From Blastocatellia bacterium (GTDB lineage: Bacteria; Acidobacteriota; Blastocatellia; Pyrinomonadales; Pyrinomonadaceae): 40,610 bases of DNA. Shown here piece after piece: positions 16,406-26,300 of the stretch. The notes beneath the pieces are model-generated. The model ran no database searches. It had not been told where the DNA came from and saw only the letters and a list, made by a program, of their open reading frames with translations. The stretch is taken from the NCBI GenBank assembly GCA_003488005.1, contig DNND01000140.1:1-40610 (forward strand), in the 5' to 3' direction. A program made the position numbers and the translations under genes. How positions within the stretch are numbered: position 1 is the stretch's first letter; each line of letters opens with the position of its first letter.

Positions 16406-16739
16406 AGAAATCGCGTTCGAGTGTATGCGGAAGGTCTATTTTCGCCACCTCATCGTGGCTGGATATCTGGTCGATCTTATCTGCGGGTACGCGAACGCGG
16501 ATCGTCTGATTAATCCAGGCACGTCCAGTTACTTCGCCGCCGATTCGCCTCACAGTTTCTTCAAGTCGAGCAACGTTGCGCCTAAAGGTCTCTTTTAGAG
16601 CTGCGATATTTTCCGTTTGCGATTGAGGTGCAGTCGCTTCAGGATCGCTCTGGTGAAGCTCAACTATTAGGTCCAACAACCCAGACTCACCCTTGCCGCG
16701 TAGATGTTCCGTCAATTGCTCGCTCATTTTACTTTCCAT
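16398..16739 (-). CDS. Small stand-alone prodomain-like protein, possible inhibitor of the S8 protease
   Basis: This 113-residue protein has no signal peptide. Its C-terminal half (about residues 46-108) resembles the segment in front of the catalytic domain of the neighbouring S8 protease. Paired pieces are WINQTIRVRVPADKIDQIS against WLNRTVRSWADPRTLAEVA, and HDEVAKIDLP against DDSIERIDLP. Such segments act in cis as I9 prodomain inhibitors and chaperones, and free-standing I9 relatives that inhibit subtilases are known. A trans-acting inhibitor or folding aid for this protease is therefore plausible, but it is inferred. The N-terminal 45 residues are hydrophilic. The start is ATG 16739; ATG 16727 is an alternative preceded by GGAAAG. 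Confidence 0.65.
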   Translation of the reverse strand: MESKMSEQLTEHLRGKGESGLLDLIVELHQSDPEATAPQSQTENIAALKETFRRNVARLEETVRRIGGEVTGRAWINQTIRVRVPADKIDQISSHDEVAKIDLPHTLERDFSK

Positions 16740-16869
16740 GAGTTAATTCAGAATCTTGCTTGCTCAGCGCTTGGCGAAGTATGAATTCGGTTGATTATGC
16801 TCGCGGGTCGGCTCGGGAAGCAATTCCCCAAAAGGGGGTACCGTTCAAACGGATTCAGCAAGCTGTACT

Positions 16870-17264
16870 ATGGCTAAGACCACTCTGCTGCAGCAATGTC
16901 GGAACTATCAGGATTCCGAATGTCGAGGACAACGAAACGGTAGCTGGAGTGGTGAAGGAGACGCTGGAGGATGAAGGCTGGCAGGTTGAAGTTTGCGCCG
17001 AGGGAGCCGGAGTGCTGGAGCGAATTACGAGCGATGCGGACTACGATGCTCCTTCTCGATTATGACATGCCCCGCTTGAACGGTATCGAGCTATTGCAAC
17101 AGATGCGTGCGTTGGCCCACGGCCGCGAGATTCCGGTAATCGTGCTATCCGGGGCGGCGGTGAAGGCACCGGTCATGCGCGCCGGCGCAAATGCATTTCT
17201 TCGCAAGCCGCAAGATATTTCCATAATCGCAGAGACTATTTCGGAGCTGTTAAGGATCCGATAA
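16870..17264 (+). pseudogene. Decayed response-regulator receiver domain (frameshifted)
   Basis: Two overlapping frames together give one receiver domain. The first yields NVEDNETVAGVVKETLEDEGWQVEVCAEGAG up to about 17045. The second continues with LLLDYDMPRLNGIELLQQM, IPVIVLSGAA and AFLRKPQDI to the stop at 17264. The phospho-acceptor Asp is in LLDYDMP and the conserved Lys in LRKP. A one-base gain (or two-base loss) near 17040-17055 breaks the frame. The expected beta-1 strand before EDNE is also damaged, because the start ATG 16870 (MAKTT...) lies in a third frame. Relatives are single-domain CheY-like regulators of about 120 residues. Assembly error is an alternative to true decay. Confidence 0.7.
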
Positions 17265-17659
17265 AGATTGAAACAAACTCTGGCGCTTTTGGAGAAAAGA
17301 CTTCTTGCATTTTGACTTGAGGGTGCGCTTTGAGAGCAGTTGCAATCTCTTGCGCGAGACACATTCGCATGGTGGGAGCGAATGGTACCGCGAAACCGTC
17401 ACGCAACGAGGACGGCGTGGCGTGCAAAGATCGGCACGCTCCTAGGGTGTGCCGGTCTTCTCAAAAAAGTATATGCAGTCTAAACGATGCAAACTTTTTA
17501 GGATGAAATTAAAGATAATTTGCGATGACCCGTCACAGAGAATTTGCCATGCTTTTTGCAAAGCTTTAAAAAGGCGAGTCTTGACAACTACGAGTGTGGT
17601 GAATACTTTCATGTAGAGCCCACAACACCCGTTCATATGCGACTCTCACCGCGAGGCCC
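17265..17659. other. Stretch without a convincing gene
   Basis: About 395 bases between two decayed genes hold no supported feature. A short minus-strand frame ends at 17236, overlapping the pseudogene, but it has no ribosome site or family signature. The stretch is AT-richer near 17460-17600 than its surroundings, as judged by eye. Confidence 0.35.
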
Positions 17660-18589
17660 ATGTCAACAAATTGCGTGCAAAGTGAAATGGAATCTTTGAC
17701 TCTAAAGTCGAAATCTTCGGAAACGTTCGTGGTACCGAATGGTGTGCGATGGCAATTTTTAATGTATTGCCTTCTGTCGGTATTGCTTTTCCTATTGGTC
17801 GCCTCCGCACCTTTATGTCTGAAAGCTCAAAGCAAAAGTCGGCGCGTTGCGACAGCCGAGTCACATACTTCAAAAGCACAAGGTCAGAGCGCACAAATGT
17901 ATTCGACTACTATCCCTCGCCGCTTTCCCCGAGTGCCAAGGACTCCGAATATGTGTTTGTTTCCATCGCCGGCGACGGAAGCACTCAGGCCGTGCGTTAT
18001 GGTCCTTACAACCCGGCAATAGTAGCGGTTTACGAAGGTAAGTTACCGAAGGCCGATGTCGTGCGGCTGGTTGCAAGAACTCAGTTGGCTATTCCGAAGC
18101 TTCCGAGATTAATATCCCTTACGTTCGTTCCTGTGATTCTGAACGCTTCCAACTTTCAGTCGTCTCTCAAAGTGGCTCAGCACAAGTCTTGATGCCAGAC
18201 GCAGGTTGTCTAATGGTAATGCCCGCCGATATTGGTGAGCTGGTTGAAGAAATGAGATCAGTGTGGCGGCGATTGCCTAAGTCTCGCCTCGCGTTTGCTT
18301 ATGTTAGAAGCTTCCCGGTTGAAAGGGATCTTCTGAAATTCAATTCGGGGACCAAGCAGGATTTCATTCCGATTCGAAAATTTCCGGGTAAACTGCGGAC
18401 TGTCATACGCAGTGCCCGCAAACACACGCCGCGCTTTTACCCCATCAGTCAGACACAATACAACCAGATTCGCGCATTCCGGTCAGACCCTTCGCATTTT
18501 TACGTGATCGAAAATGAGCGGCCCTATTGGCTAGTCGTTTTTCTTTCGCGTAACAGTTCTCAGTCCTCATCCTTAAAAGGAATAAACCC
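17660..18589 (+). pseudogene. Frameshifted gene for a membrane-anchored protein of unknown function
   Basis: Three frames used in turn give one plausible protein of about 300 residues. The first (from ATG 17660) supplies a cytosolic start and a membrane segment (FLMYCLLSVLLFLLVASAPLC). The second, from about 17840, gives YFKSTRSERTNVFDYYPSPL and VSIAGDGSTQAVRYGPYNP. The third, from about 18100, gives INIPYVRSCDSERFQLSVVS and continues with ELVEEMRSVWRRLPKSRLAF. Each part reads like real coding sequence, so two frameshifts near 17840 and 18100 are likely. I do not recognise the family. The neighbours on both sides are also decayed, which favours genuine loss over chance error, although sequencing error cannot be excluded. 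Confidence 0.5.
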
Positions 18590-18591
18590 TC

Positions 18592-19069
18592 ATGAACCAT
18601 CTACCAAGAGCAGTCACAAAGCACTTCCGCACAAGCTTTCAACCCTCCTTATTTTTGTCGTCATGATGATCGCGGTCAAAACAGCGAGGGCAGGCGACGG
18701 TACTTTTTCGACGACTCTCTTTCTCGATCACTCCGAAACAGCAGCTTCGTGCCGTCACGACACCAGACCGGCGAGTCATCATTTCCTAATGAATTAATAA
18801 GTCTCAACTGGTCGCCCGACGGAACAAAGATAGCCTTTCAGAGCGCGCGCAATGGCACGAACTACCAGGTCTATGTGATGAATGCTGACGGCAGCGGCCA
18901 AACTAACATTAGCAATAGCACAGCCACTGACGGCGAGCCTTCATGGTCTCCGGATGGCACGAAGATCGCGTTTACAAGTGATCGGGATCATCCCGGCAAA
19001 GCTTCCATCTATGTCATGAACGCTAACGGAAACAATCAGGGGTTGGTAGTATTATCTGGCAGAGCTTGC
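18592..19069 (+). pseudogene. Truncated, frameshifted TolB-like beta-propeller (PD40 repeats)
   Basis: ATG 18592 with AAAGGA upstream begins a leader that shifts frame near 18650 (STLLIFVVMMIAVKTARAGDG), and shifts again near 18750. Two PD40/TolB-type propeller repeats are then clear: LNWSPDGTKIAFQSARNG with VYVMNADGSGQT, and PSWSPDGTKIAFTSDRD with IYVMNANGNN. The similarity stops at about 19040 and the remaining blades expected in such a protein are missing. It is therefore a 5' remnant of an exported propeller protein. The break lies only about 400 bases before the enediyne-type locus and may mark the edge of an acquired segment. Confidence 0.65.
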
Positions 19070-19255
19070 TGTATAACTGGCGTCTTTTTGGAGTGGAGTA
19101 CAATATTAAGAAAACAAACCTTTCGCTCTTGGCTGTCAAACAGCGGGAGCTATGGCAGTGATCTCTCCGTTGTGTAGGTAGAACTCTGCCCCAGCTCCTG
19201 AAATGTTTGCCGTCGCCCCAGACCAAAAAACGTCTCAAACGCTTCCAAAAATGCG

Positions 19256-19284
19256 TTGACTTTTTCGGTTGACCGTAATATTGT
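19256..19284 (+). promoter_or_regulatory. Candidate promoter ahead of the enediyne-type locus
   Basis: TTGACT at 19256-19261 and TATTGT at 19279-19284 are 17 bases apart. The first fits the -35 consensus in five of six positions and the second fits the -10 consensus in four of six. They lie about 150 bases before the first gene of the locus. This is a weak, eye-based call. Confidence 0.25.
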
Positions 19285-19434
19285 CGCGTCGTTCTTCAAT
19301 AAGTGGCTGAATTCTCACGAGCCTCTGCCATTCCTTGCACACTCGCTAAATCCAGCCCGAAGAATCTCTTTAGCAAATCGGATTCGTTCTTACTTCGGCG
19401 AGCCAAAATCCTCTTAGGATAAGTTCTACTCCTT

Positions 19435-20448
19435 TTGGGGGCAGCGGTCACTTTCGCTGTTGGTGACGTCTCTGGAAAGGAGCCTCGAACCTCCACTTTG
19501 CGACAGGTCTTCCAATATGCTTTCGGCCTTTCGGATCAAGAAACGACGTTCATTCGTCGTGGGTTCCACACAGGCAATCCTCGCGTTCGCGATAGACTCG
19601 AAGATGTCGGTCGCACCTTCATCAAGGGCTACAATCAAGCACTCGAGACTAGTGACGTCGACATGCTGGCGCAACGCCTGGAACGGACCAACGCAGATCT
19701 GAGGGGTTTTGCGTTTGAAGGTGCAGCCACGGCTTTAGCTTTACTGGATCATCTCGTCCCGTGGCATGGGGGACGACTTCGGCGTTTTATCAACGGACCG
19801 GCAACCAGTCATATTTATATGACTCACGTCGGTGTAGGGTGGGCCATTGCCAGAGTTCCCTGGCTCCGCCGAAATGTCGACAAGTGTTTGGCTCAGCTTG
19901 ATCCTCTATTAGGTTGGTTGGCGATCGACGGCTATGGCTTTCAATCCGGATTTTTCCACGCCACTAATAGTATAGGAGCTAAGACATATCCCAACGGCCT
20001 CTCCAAATATGCTCGCCGCGTTTTTGATCAAGGGTTGGGGCGGAGCCTTTGGTTTGTTGAGGGCGCCGATGTTTCCAGAATTCCCCTAACAATTGCGTCT
20101 TTCCATAACACCCGGCGCGCCGATCTTTGGAGCGGGATTGGTCTTGCCTCCGCCTATGCGGGAGGTGCAGACGGGCCAGCTCTTGAATGCCTGCGAGAAG
20201 CCGCCAAAGGTTATGTCACTCATATGGCCCAGGGTGCGGCATTCGCTGCGAAGGCCCGTGAACGCGCCGGCAATCAAGCAGAGCACACTGAGACTGCCTG
20301 CCGGATTCTCTGTGGACTTTCCTCGGAAGCGGCCGCCAGCGTCACCGACCAAGAACTCGAGATTCTTCCGACGGGTGGGGAAGAGCCGGCGTACGAAATC
20401 TGGCGTAAGAAGATTCAAGCAAGGTTCGTCACGGAGGACTCAGTATGA
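19435..20448 (+). CDS. DUF1702 family protein (UnbL-like), enediyne cassette
   Basis: This 337-residue soluble protein belongs to the DUF1702 family, which accompanies enediyne polyketide synthases as one of five conserved cassette genes (the UNBL gene of the warhead cassette). Family features visible are FIRRGF, LEDVGRTFIKGYNQAL, GFAFEGAATALALLDHL, FINGPATSHIYMTHVGVGWA, LGWLAIDGYGFQSGFFH and the late segment RRADLWSGIGLASAYAGG. Its biochemical role is unknown, though gene inactivations in characterised clusters show cassette genes are needed for product. The start is uncertain: TTG 19435 is the first possible after an in-frame stop but has no ribosome site, and later TTG codons are possible. 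It ends in an ATGA overlap with the next gene, so translation is probably coupled. Confidence 0.88.
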   Translation: MGAAVTFAVGDVSGKEPRTSTLRQVFQYAFGLSDQETTFIRRGFHTGNPRVRDRLEDVGRTFIKGYNQALETSDVDMLAQRLERTNADLRGFAFEGAATALALLDHLVPWHGGRLRRFINGPATSHIYMTHVGVGWAIARVPWLRRNVDKCLAQLDPLLGWLAIDGYGFQSGFFHATNSIGAKTYPNGLSKYARRVFDQGLGRSLWFVEGADVSRIPLTIASFHNTRRADLWSGIGLASAYAGGADGPALECLREAAKGYVTHMAQGAAFAAKARERAGNQAEHTETACRILCGLSSEAAASVTDQELEILPTGGEEPAYEIWRKKIQARFVTEDSV

Positions 20449-22403
20449 GCGCTCCTTCAAATTTTCTTCGTCAACACGCAGCACGATTAGTGGCAATCAG
20501 TGTGGTTATCCTTGCGTATGGTCTAGCCCGTCCGCCTGTTTTATCTAATGCTGAGCGATCCGGGCTTGCGTCGCGTTTCCACTTCTCGCGTCAACCGTTG
20601 CCGGAATTACCACCAGAATGGCCAGGGCATGCTGCGCAGCAAATTCGAAACGTCCATCCAAAACTGAAAAGAATTGCATCCTGGATTTCTTCAGTCGGCG
20701 CAGCCGCATCTCTCGGTGATCTTGATGGAAATGGGCTGCCCGACGATGTCTGTTATGTGGATACGCCGACTGACATGGTACTGGTTGCTCCCGTACCGGG
20801 GACGGGCGAGCGTTACAAGCCCTTCGCGATGAGTCCCTCACCGCTTAAATATGATGCAGCAACGATGGCTCCCATGGGCTGCTTGTTGGGCGATGTAAAT
20901 GAAGATGGCCAGGTGGACGTACTTATTTACTACTGGGGACGAACACCCATTCTCTTCCTGCGCCAGGGAAAACACTACGTGCCTCAGGAACTCGTTTCCG
21001 GCGGCGAGCGATGGTATACGAACGCGGCCACGTTTGCCGATCTGGATGGTGATGGGCATGTCGACTTAGTGATCGGAAATTACTTTCCGGACGGTTCGAG
21101 AATACTCGATGCGAAATCCACCGACGACGAAGGGATGCAAGAGTCGATGTCAAGAGCCTTGAACGGCGGCCGAAAGCATCTCTTCCTATGGGCTGGATCA
21201 ACCGGCGGCGCCGAACCTACAGTGCGGTTCAAAGAAGTCGACAATGTTCTGACAGATGATGTGAATCATGGCTGGACTCTCGCAATCGGAGCAGTTGATA
21301 TGGACGGAGACCTGCTCCCCGAATTGTATTTAGCTAATGACTTTGGGCCGGACCGTTTGCTCCACAATCATTCCACGCCGGGACAACTTCACTTTGATCT
21401 GTTGAAAGGAGCAGAAACGATCACCACACCACATTCCAACGTGTTGGGTCGTGACTCATTTAAAGGCATGGGCGTGGATTTTGCCGACCTCAATGGAGAT
21501 GGACTGCCGGACATTTACGTCAGCAATATCACTACCGAATACGGACTGCTGGAGAGCAACTTCGTTTTTATGAGTACAGGAAAACTCGAGGAAATTCAGA
21601 GGGGCGTGGCTCCATACGTGAATCGCAGTGAACAACTTGGGCTGTCCCGCAGCGGGTGGGCTTGGGATGCAAAGCTGGCGGACTTTGACAATGATGGTGT
21701 GATGGAGGCAATGCAGGCAGTCGGCTTTTTGAGTGGTGACACAGATCGTTGGCCACAACTTCAGGAATTAGCTATGAGTAACGATCGTTTGGTGCGTCAC
21801 CCGCTGAGTTGGCCGCTATTTCAACCGGGGGATGATCTTAGCGGCCACCAGCATAATCCGTTCTTCGTTCGCGCCAAGGATGGAAAGTATTACGATCTCG
21901 CTCCGGACCTTAACCTCGATGAACCCCAGGTCAGCAGAGGAATTGCCATTGCTGATGTAGATGGGGATGGGTCGCTTGATTTCGTTCTTGCTAACCAATG
22001 GCAGACCTCAAACTACTATCACAACGACAGTCGAGGCCGAGGGAATTTTCTCGGTTTACATCTTTTGCTACCGCTGACTGCAGATAGATCGGCGAAGACG
22101 TGGGCGCGTTCCGGCCATCCCGGTCCCGATACTTTAGGGCGAGCCGCAATCGGCGCCACTGCTAAGGTCCATCTTGAAGATGGAAGGCAGCTAGTCTCCC
22201 AGGTCGACGGGGGTAACGGACACTCCGGCAAGCGGAGTCCCGAACTCCATTTTGGTTTGGGCGGCGCCCCCGCTAACAAACCTCTGCGCGTTGAAATACG
22301 TTGGCGCGATCCCGGCGGGCAGATAAAGGCCGAAACTCTTTCGCTGACGCCTGGCTGGCACACGGTGGTTTTGGGTTGGCGAATCGAAGGAGGTCCTCAA
22401 TGA
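20445..22403 (+). CDS. unbV: UnbV-type FG-GAP/ASPIC protein, enediyne cassette
   Basis: This 652-residue protein is the secreted or membrane-anchored UNBV member of the enediyne cassette (also CRTAC1/ASPIC type). A hydrophobic segment lies at about residues 12-32. The body holds FG-GAP propeller repeats with calcium-type loops: DLDGNGLPD, DVNEDGQVD, DLDGDGHVD, DLNGDGLPD, DFDNDGVME and DVDGDGSLD. The C-terminal ASPIC/UnbV domain starts near residue 565 (RAAIGATAKVHLEDG...QVDGGNGHSGKRSPELHFGLG). Its exact function in warhead formation is unknown. The start ATG 20445 overlaps the DUF1702 stop, with GGAGG eight bases upstream. The end overlaps the unbU start. UnbV homologues also occur alone, but the neighbours here fix the assignment. 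Confidence 0.93.
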   Translation: MSAPSNFLRQHAARLVAISVVILAYGLARPPVLSNAERSGLASRFHFSRQPLPELPPEWPGHAAQQIRNVHPKLKRIASWISSVGAAASLGDLDGNGLPDDVCYVDTPTDMVLVAPVPGTGERYKPFAMSPSPLKYDAATMAPMGCLLGDVNEDGQVDVLIYYWGRTPILFLRQGKHYVPQELVSGGERWYTNAATFADLDGDGHVDLVIGNYFPDGSRILDAKSTDDEGMQESMSRALNGGRKHLFLWAGSTGGAEPTVRFKEVDNVLTDDVNHGWTLAIGAVDMDGDLLPELYLANDFGPDRLLHNHSTPGQLHFDLLKGAETITTPHSNVLGRDSFKGMGVDFADLNGDGLPDIYVSNITTEYGLLESNFVFMSTGKLEEIQRGVAPYVNRSEQLGLSRSGWAWDAKLADFDNDGVMEAMQAVGFLSGDTDRWPQLQELAMSNDRLVRHPLSWPLFQPGDDLSGHQHNPFFVRAKDGKYYDLAPDLNLDEPQVSRGIAIADVDGDGSLDFVLANQWQTSNYYHNDSRGRGNFLGLHLLLPLTADRSAKTWARSGHPGPDTLGRAAIGATAKVHLEDGRQLVSQVDGGNGHSGKRSPELHFGLGGAPANKPLRVEIRWRDPGGQIKAETLSLTPGWHTVVLGWRIEGGPQ

Positions 22404-23320
22404 TTAAAGACCTCCGCCTCGCTGCTCTGCGCCGTTTTGCAGTTGCTATTACCATCCTGAATATCGCGGGACATGCTTTTCTTGGGTTCGAGCAATCATT
22501 GGCGCAAGTCTTTGCGTCACTGGCAACTGCCTACGGTATGGAGATAGGACTAGAGGCGATTGACGCAAGAGCTAATCAGAGGAGCCCCAGGTTTATAGGC
22601 GGCCCGGGAGTACTAATTGATTTTTTATTGCCCAGTCACATCACCGGCCTCGCTGTGGCGATGCTTCTTTATGCAAACGATCAGATCTTTCCGATCGTTT
22701 TTGCCACCACAGTTGCCATTGGGTCAAAAGCGCTGTTTCGCGCTCCCATCGGAAATGGCAGACGACACTTCTTTAATCCTTCGAACTTTGGCATTGCCGC
22801 AACGCTGTTGATCTTTCCATGGGTTGGAATTGCGCCTCCGTATCAGTTCACTGAGAATCTTGGCGGGATCGCACATTGGATACTGCCCTGTATATTTATC
22901 TTGACTGGTTCATTCTTGAATGCGCGCTTCACCCGCAGAATACCGCTCATCGTAGGCTGGGTCGGCGGGTTTGCTATACAGGCGCTGATTCGGAACCTGC
23001 TTTATGAAACGTCCTGGACTGGCGGATTGGCACCCATGACAGGGGTAGCTTTTCTACTGTTCACTTTTTACATGGTCACTGATCCCGGAACAACTCCGGT
23101 GAAACGCTGGAACCAGGTGGTATTTGGAGCGGGTGTCGCGTTGGCTTACGCGATTTTGATGACGCTCCATATTGCTTTTGGACTCTTCTTCGCACTAGTG
23201 ATCGTGTGTACTCTACGCGGCCTCGGCCTCTATGTTTTGGCCGCTCGTCGAGTGTCGCGAGTCCCTGAACTTCCCGCGCACGAACCAACAACTGTTGTTC
23301 TCAGACAAGCAGAACTATGA
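22400..23320 (+). CDS. unbU: UnbU-type membrane protein (RnfD/NqrB-like), enediyne cassette
   Basis: This 306-residue integral membrane protein is the UNBU member of the enediyne cassette. It has about eight hydrophobic segments and resembles RnfD/NqrB electron-transport subunits. Shared features are the NPSNFG motif at residues 126-131 and YMVTDPGTTP, with TDPGTTP at 227-233. In RnfD and NqrB the corresponding Thr-containing loop can carry flavin, and flavin binding here is an inference. A role in moving electrons across the membrane during polyyne or warhead maturation has been suggested for the family but is not established. The start is ATG 22400, just after AAGGAGG, and it overlaps the unbV stop as ATGA. 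The end overlaps the PKS start in the same manner. Confidence 0.93.
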   Translation: MIKDLRLAALRRFAVAITILNIAGHAFLGFEQSLAQVFASLATAYGMEIGLEAIDARANQRSPRFIGGPGVLIDFLLPSHITGLAVAMLLYANDQIFPIVFATTVAIGSKALFRAPIGNGRRHFFNPSNFGIAATLLIFPWVGIAPPYQFTENLGGIAHWILPCIFILTGSFLNARFTRRIPLIVGWVGGFAIQALIRNLLYETSWTGGLAPMTGVAFLLFTFYMVTDPGTTPVKRWNQVVFGAGVALAYAILMTLHIAFGLFFALVIVCTLRGLGLYVLAARRVSRVPELPAHEPTTVVLRQAEL

Positions 23321-26300
23321 CAGCCAGCATCGCGATTGTCGGAATGGCTTGTGTTTATCCGGATGCACGCACGCCTGGTGAGCTGTGGCAGAACGTGCTG
23401 TCCCAACGGCGGGCTTTCCGACGCATGCCCGACGAGCGATTGCGCCTGGCGGATTACCTCTCCACAGATCGAACGGCAACGGACTCATTCTACTCAGCCG
23501 ATGTCGCGGTTATCGAAGGGTACGAATTCGATCGATTACGCTTCAGAGTTGCAGGCACCACTTTTCGTTCGGCTGATCTGGCTCACTGGCTGGCTTTGGA
23601 CGTCGCCGCTCAAACAATTAACGATGCTGGTTTCAACAGTGGCGAAGGATTGCCGCGTGAGAGTACGGGCGTGTTCCTTGGTAACACGTTGACGGGCGAG
23701 TTCTCGAGAGCAAACACGCTGCGGTTACGCTGGCCGTATGTGCGCCGAATCATCGAAGCTAATCTTCTAGACGAGGACTGGTCAATCGAGCGGCGCAATG
23801 ATTTTCTGAAAAGAGTAGAGGCTACTTATAAGGATCCGTTTCCGGCTGTCGGCGATGAAACACTTGCGGGGGGACTCTCTAATACGATTGCCGGTCGTAT
23901 CTGCAACCACTTTGATCTTAAGGGCGGCGGCTACACGCTTGATGGTGCTTGTGCTTCGTCGCTACTGGCCGTAGCGAATGCGTGCTCGGCGCTTAGTGCG
24001 GGCGACCTCGACGCAGCCCTGGCTGGTGGTGTCGACTTGAGTCTGGATCCATTTGAGCTAGTCGGCTTCGCTAAAGTAGGAGCGTTGGCGGCGGATGAAA
24101 TGCGAGTCTACGACTCGAGGTCAAACGGGTTTTGGCCCGGTGAAGGCTGCGGCTTTGTTCTCCTCACGAGGCTCGAGGATGCGTTGGCCCAGCACCTGCG
24201 TATATACGCGATCATTAGAGGTTGGGGCATATCGTCAGATGGCCACGGTGGAATTACCCGCCCAGAAATCGAGGGCCAGCTTCTGGCGTTGAGACGCGCG
24301 TACGACCGGGCTGGTTTTGGCATTGAGACCGTCGCATATTTTGAAGGACATGGCACCGGCACAAGCGTCGGCGATTCAGTAGAGCTGAAAGCGATTTCAT
24401 CCGCGCGTCGTTTAGCGAAGGATCAAACCCCTGCTGCCGCGATAGGCTCTATCAAGGCAAACATAGGACACACCAAGGCGGCGGCCGGAGTCGCGGGACT
24501 CATCAAGAGCGTCTTGGCCCTTAATGCCGGAATCGTTCCACCGACGACGGGATGCGAACAGCCACATCCGGAGTTCCGCGACAAAAGGCCGGCGCTCAGA
24601 AGTCTCAAAACGGGGGAGCCCTGGCCCGAAGATCAGGCGTTGCGAGCTGGCGTGAGTGCAATGGGCTTCGGTGGCATCAATGCGCATGTTGTGATGGAAG
24701 CTCTTGAACCTGTGGCTCGCCCGACGATTAATTCGTTCTCTCAGTCTCTTGTCTCTACATTTCAAGATGGCGAATTGTTCTTATTGGGCGCTCAAAGCTT
24801 GGACGAGTTGCGGGGCAAGGTGGACCATCTGCTTAGCTTCGCGGCAAGAGTATCGCGCGCAGAACTCTCTGACCTCGCGGCGCACTTGGAAGCCACGCTG
24901 AACAACTATGTAGTGCGCGCAGCGGTCGTGGCCTCAACCCCCACCGATCTGGCTGGACGTCTTGGAAAACTACGAACAGTCATCGCTGCGGAAACCACAG
25001 AGATAAACGCAAAGGACGGCGTCTTCTTCAGCGCCCGGACTAGTAAGCCCCGGATTGGATTCCTCTTTCCGGGCCAGGGCTCACCGTCTCATCTAAGTGG
25101 CGGCGCTCTACGTCGTCGCTTTGGTTTTGTGGAAGAGATTTATGCGCAGGCTAACCTGTCTGAGGACAAAGATGAGACTGCGACGGCAATTGCTCAGCCT
25201 GCCATTGTGACGGCGTCGATCGCAGGCCTGCGAATCTTGGATCAACTTCATATCAAGTCTGAGATCGCCGTGGGCCACAGTCTGGGAGAGTTAACTGCGT
25301 TCTTTTGGGCCGGCGCTATAGATGAAGAGTGTCTTTTGCGGATCGCCAGAGTTCGTGGCCAGTCAATGACCGAATCAAGCATCTCCACGGGCGCGATGGC
25401 AAGCATCGGCGCCGGTGAGCAAGAGGTCTTGACTCTATTGAATGGTGAGCGGATCTGCGTCGCCGGCTTGAACTCACCGACTCAAACTGTGATTTCAGGT
25501 GATGCTAGTGCCGTGGAGCACGTTCTCGTCCGTGCGCGCGCAAAAAAACTGAGTGCTATAAGGCTGCCCGTTTCGCACGCCTTTCATTCTTCCCTCGTCG
25601 CAGGGGTGGCTCCCGTTCTGAGAGCCCATCTCGCAAGCGAACAGTTAATGCCCCTGCAACGGTCTATTGTCTCGACTATAACCGGCAATCGGCTGCTTCC
25701 AGAGACAGATCTAACGGAACTGCTGTGCCAGCAGATAACTTCACCAGTGCGTTTCATGGAGGCGGTGAGCAGATCTGATTCAGCAGTGGATCTTTGGATA
25801 GAAGTTGGGCCAGGCGAGGTGTTGCGCGGAATCATGAGTGAGATTACAGAGACTCCTGTCGTTTCATTGGATGCGGGCTCGGATTCTCTGTGTGGATTGC
25901 TATCCGCTGCCGCTGCGGCTTTTGTTCTTGGCCGGTCTATTAACCATCACGCAATGTTTGAAGGAAGGTTTACGAAACCGTTCAACCTCGATTGGCGGCC
26001 AAAGTTTTTCATCAACCCATGCGAGCTAGCGCCAGTTCCGGCAACGTTGGCCCGTTCGCAGGTGGAGGAAGAGACCAACCAACACATAGACACGGTAATA
26101 GAGCAAGAACCTAATCTGGTCGCGATCTCGAATGCTCCGTTCACTTCGGCGCTCGAATTGGTCATACAACTGGTTTCAGAGCGTGCAGAACTTCCGGCTT
26201 CGGCAGTCGAGGCTGAGAGCCGGTTGCTTAGCGATCTTCATTTGAACTCAATTTCCGTCGGACAGCTTGTTGCCGAAGCCGCACGTCAATTGCATCTACC

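Noticed and set aside
24108..24362. Minus-strand frames inside PKSE and other long genes
   Set aside because: They lie opposite well-supported domains and show no independent coding signals.
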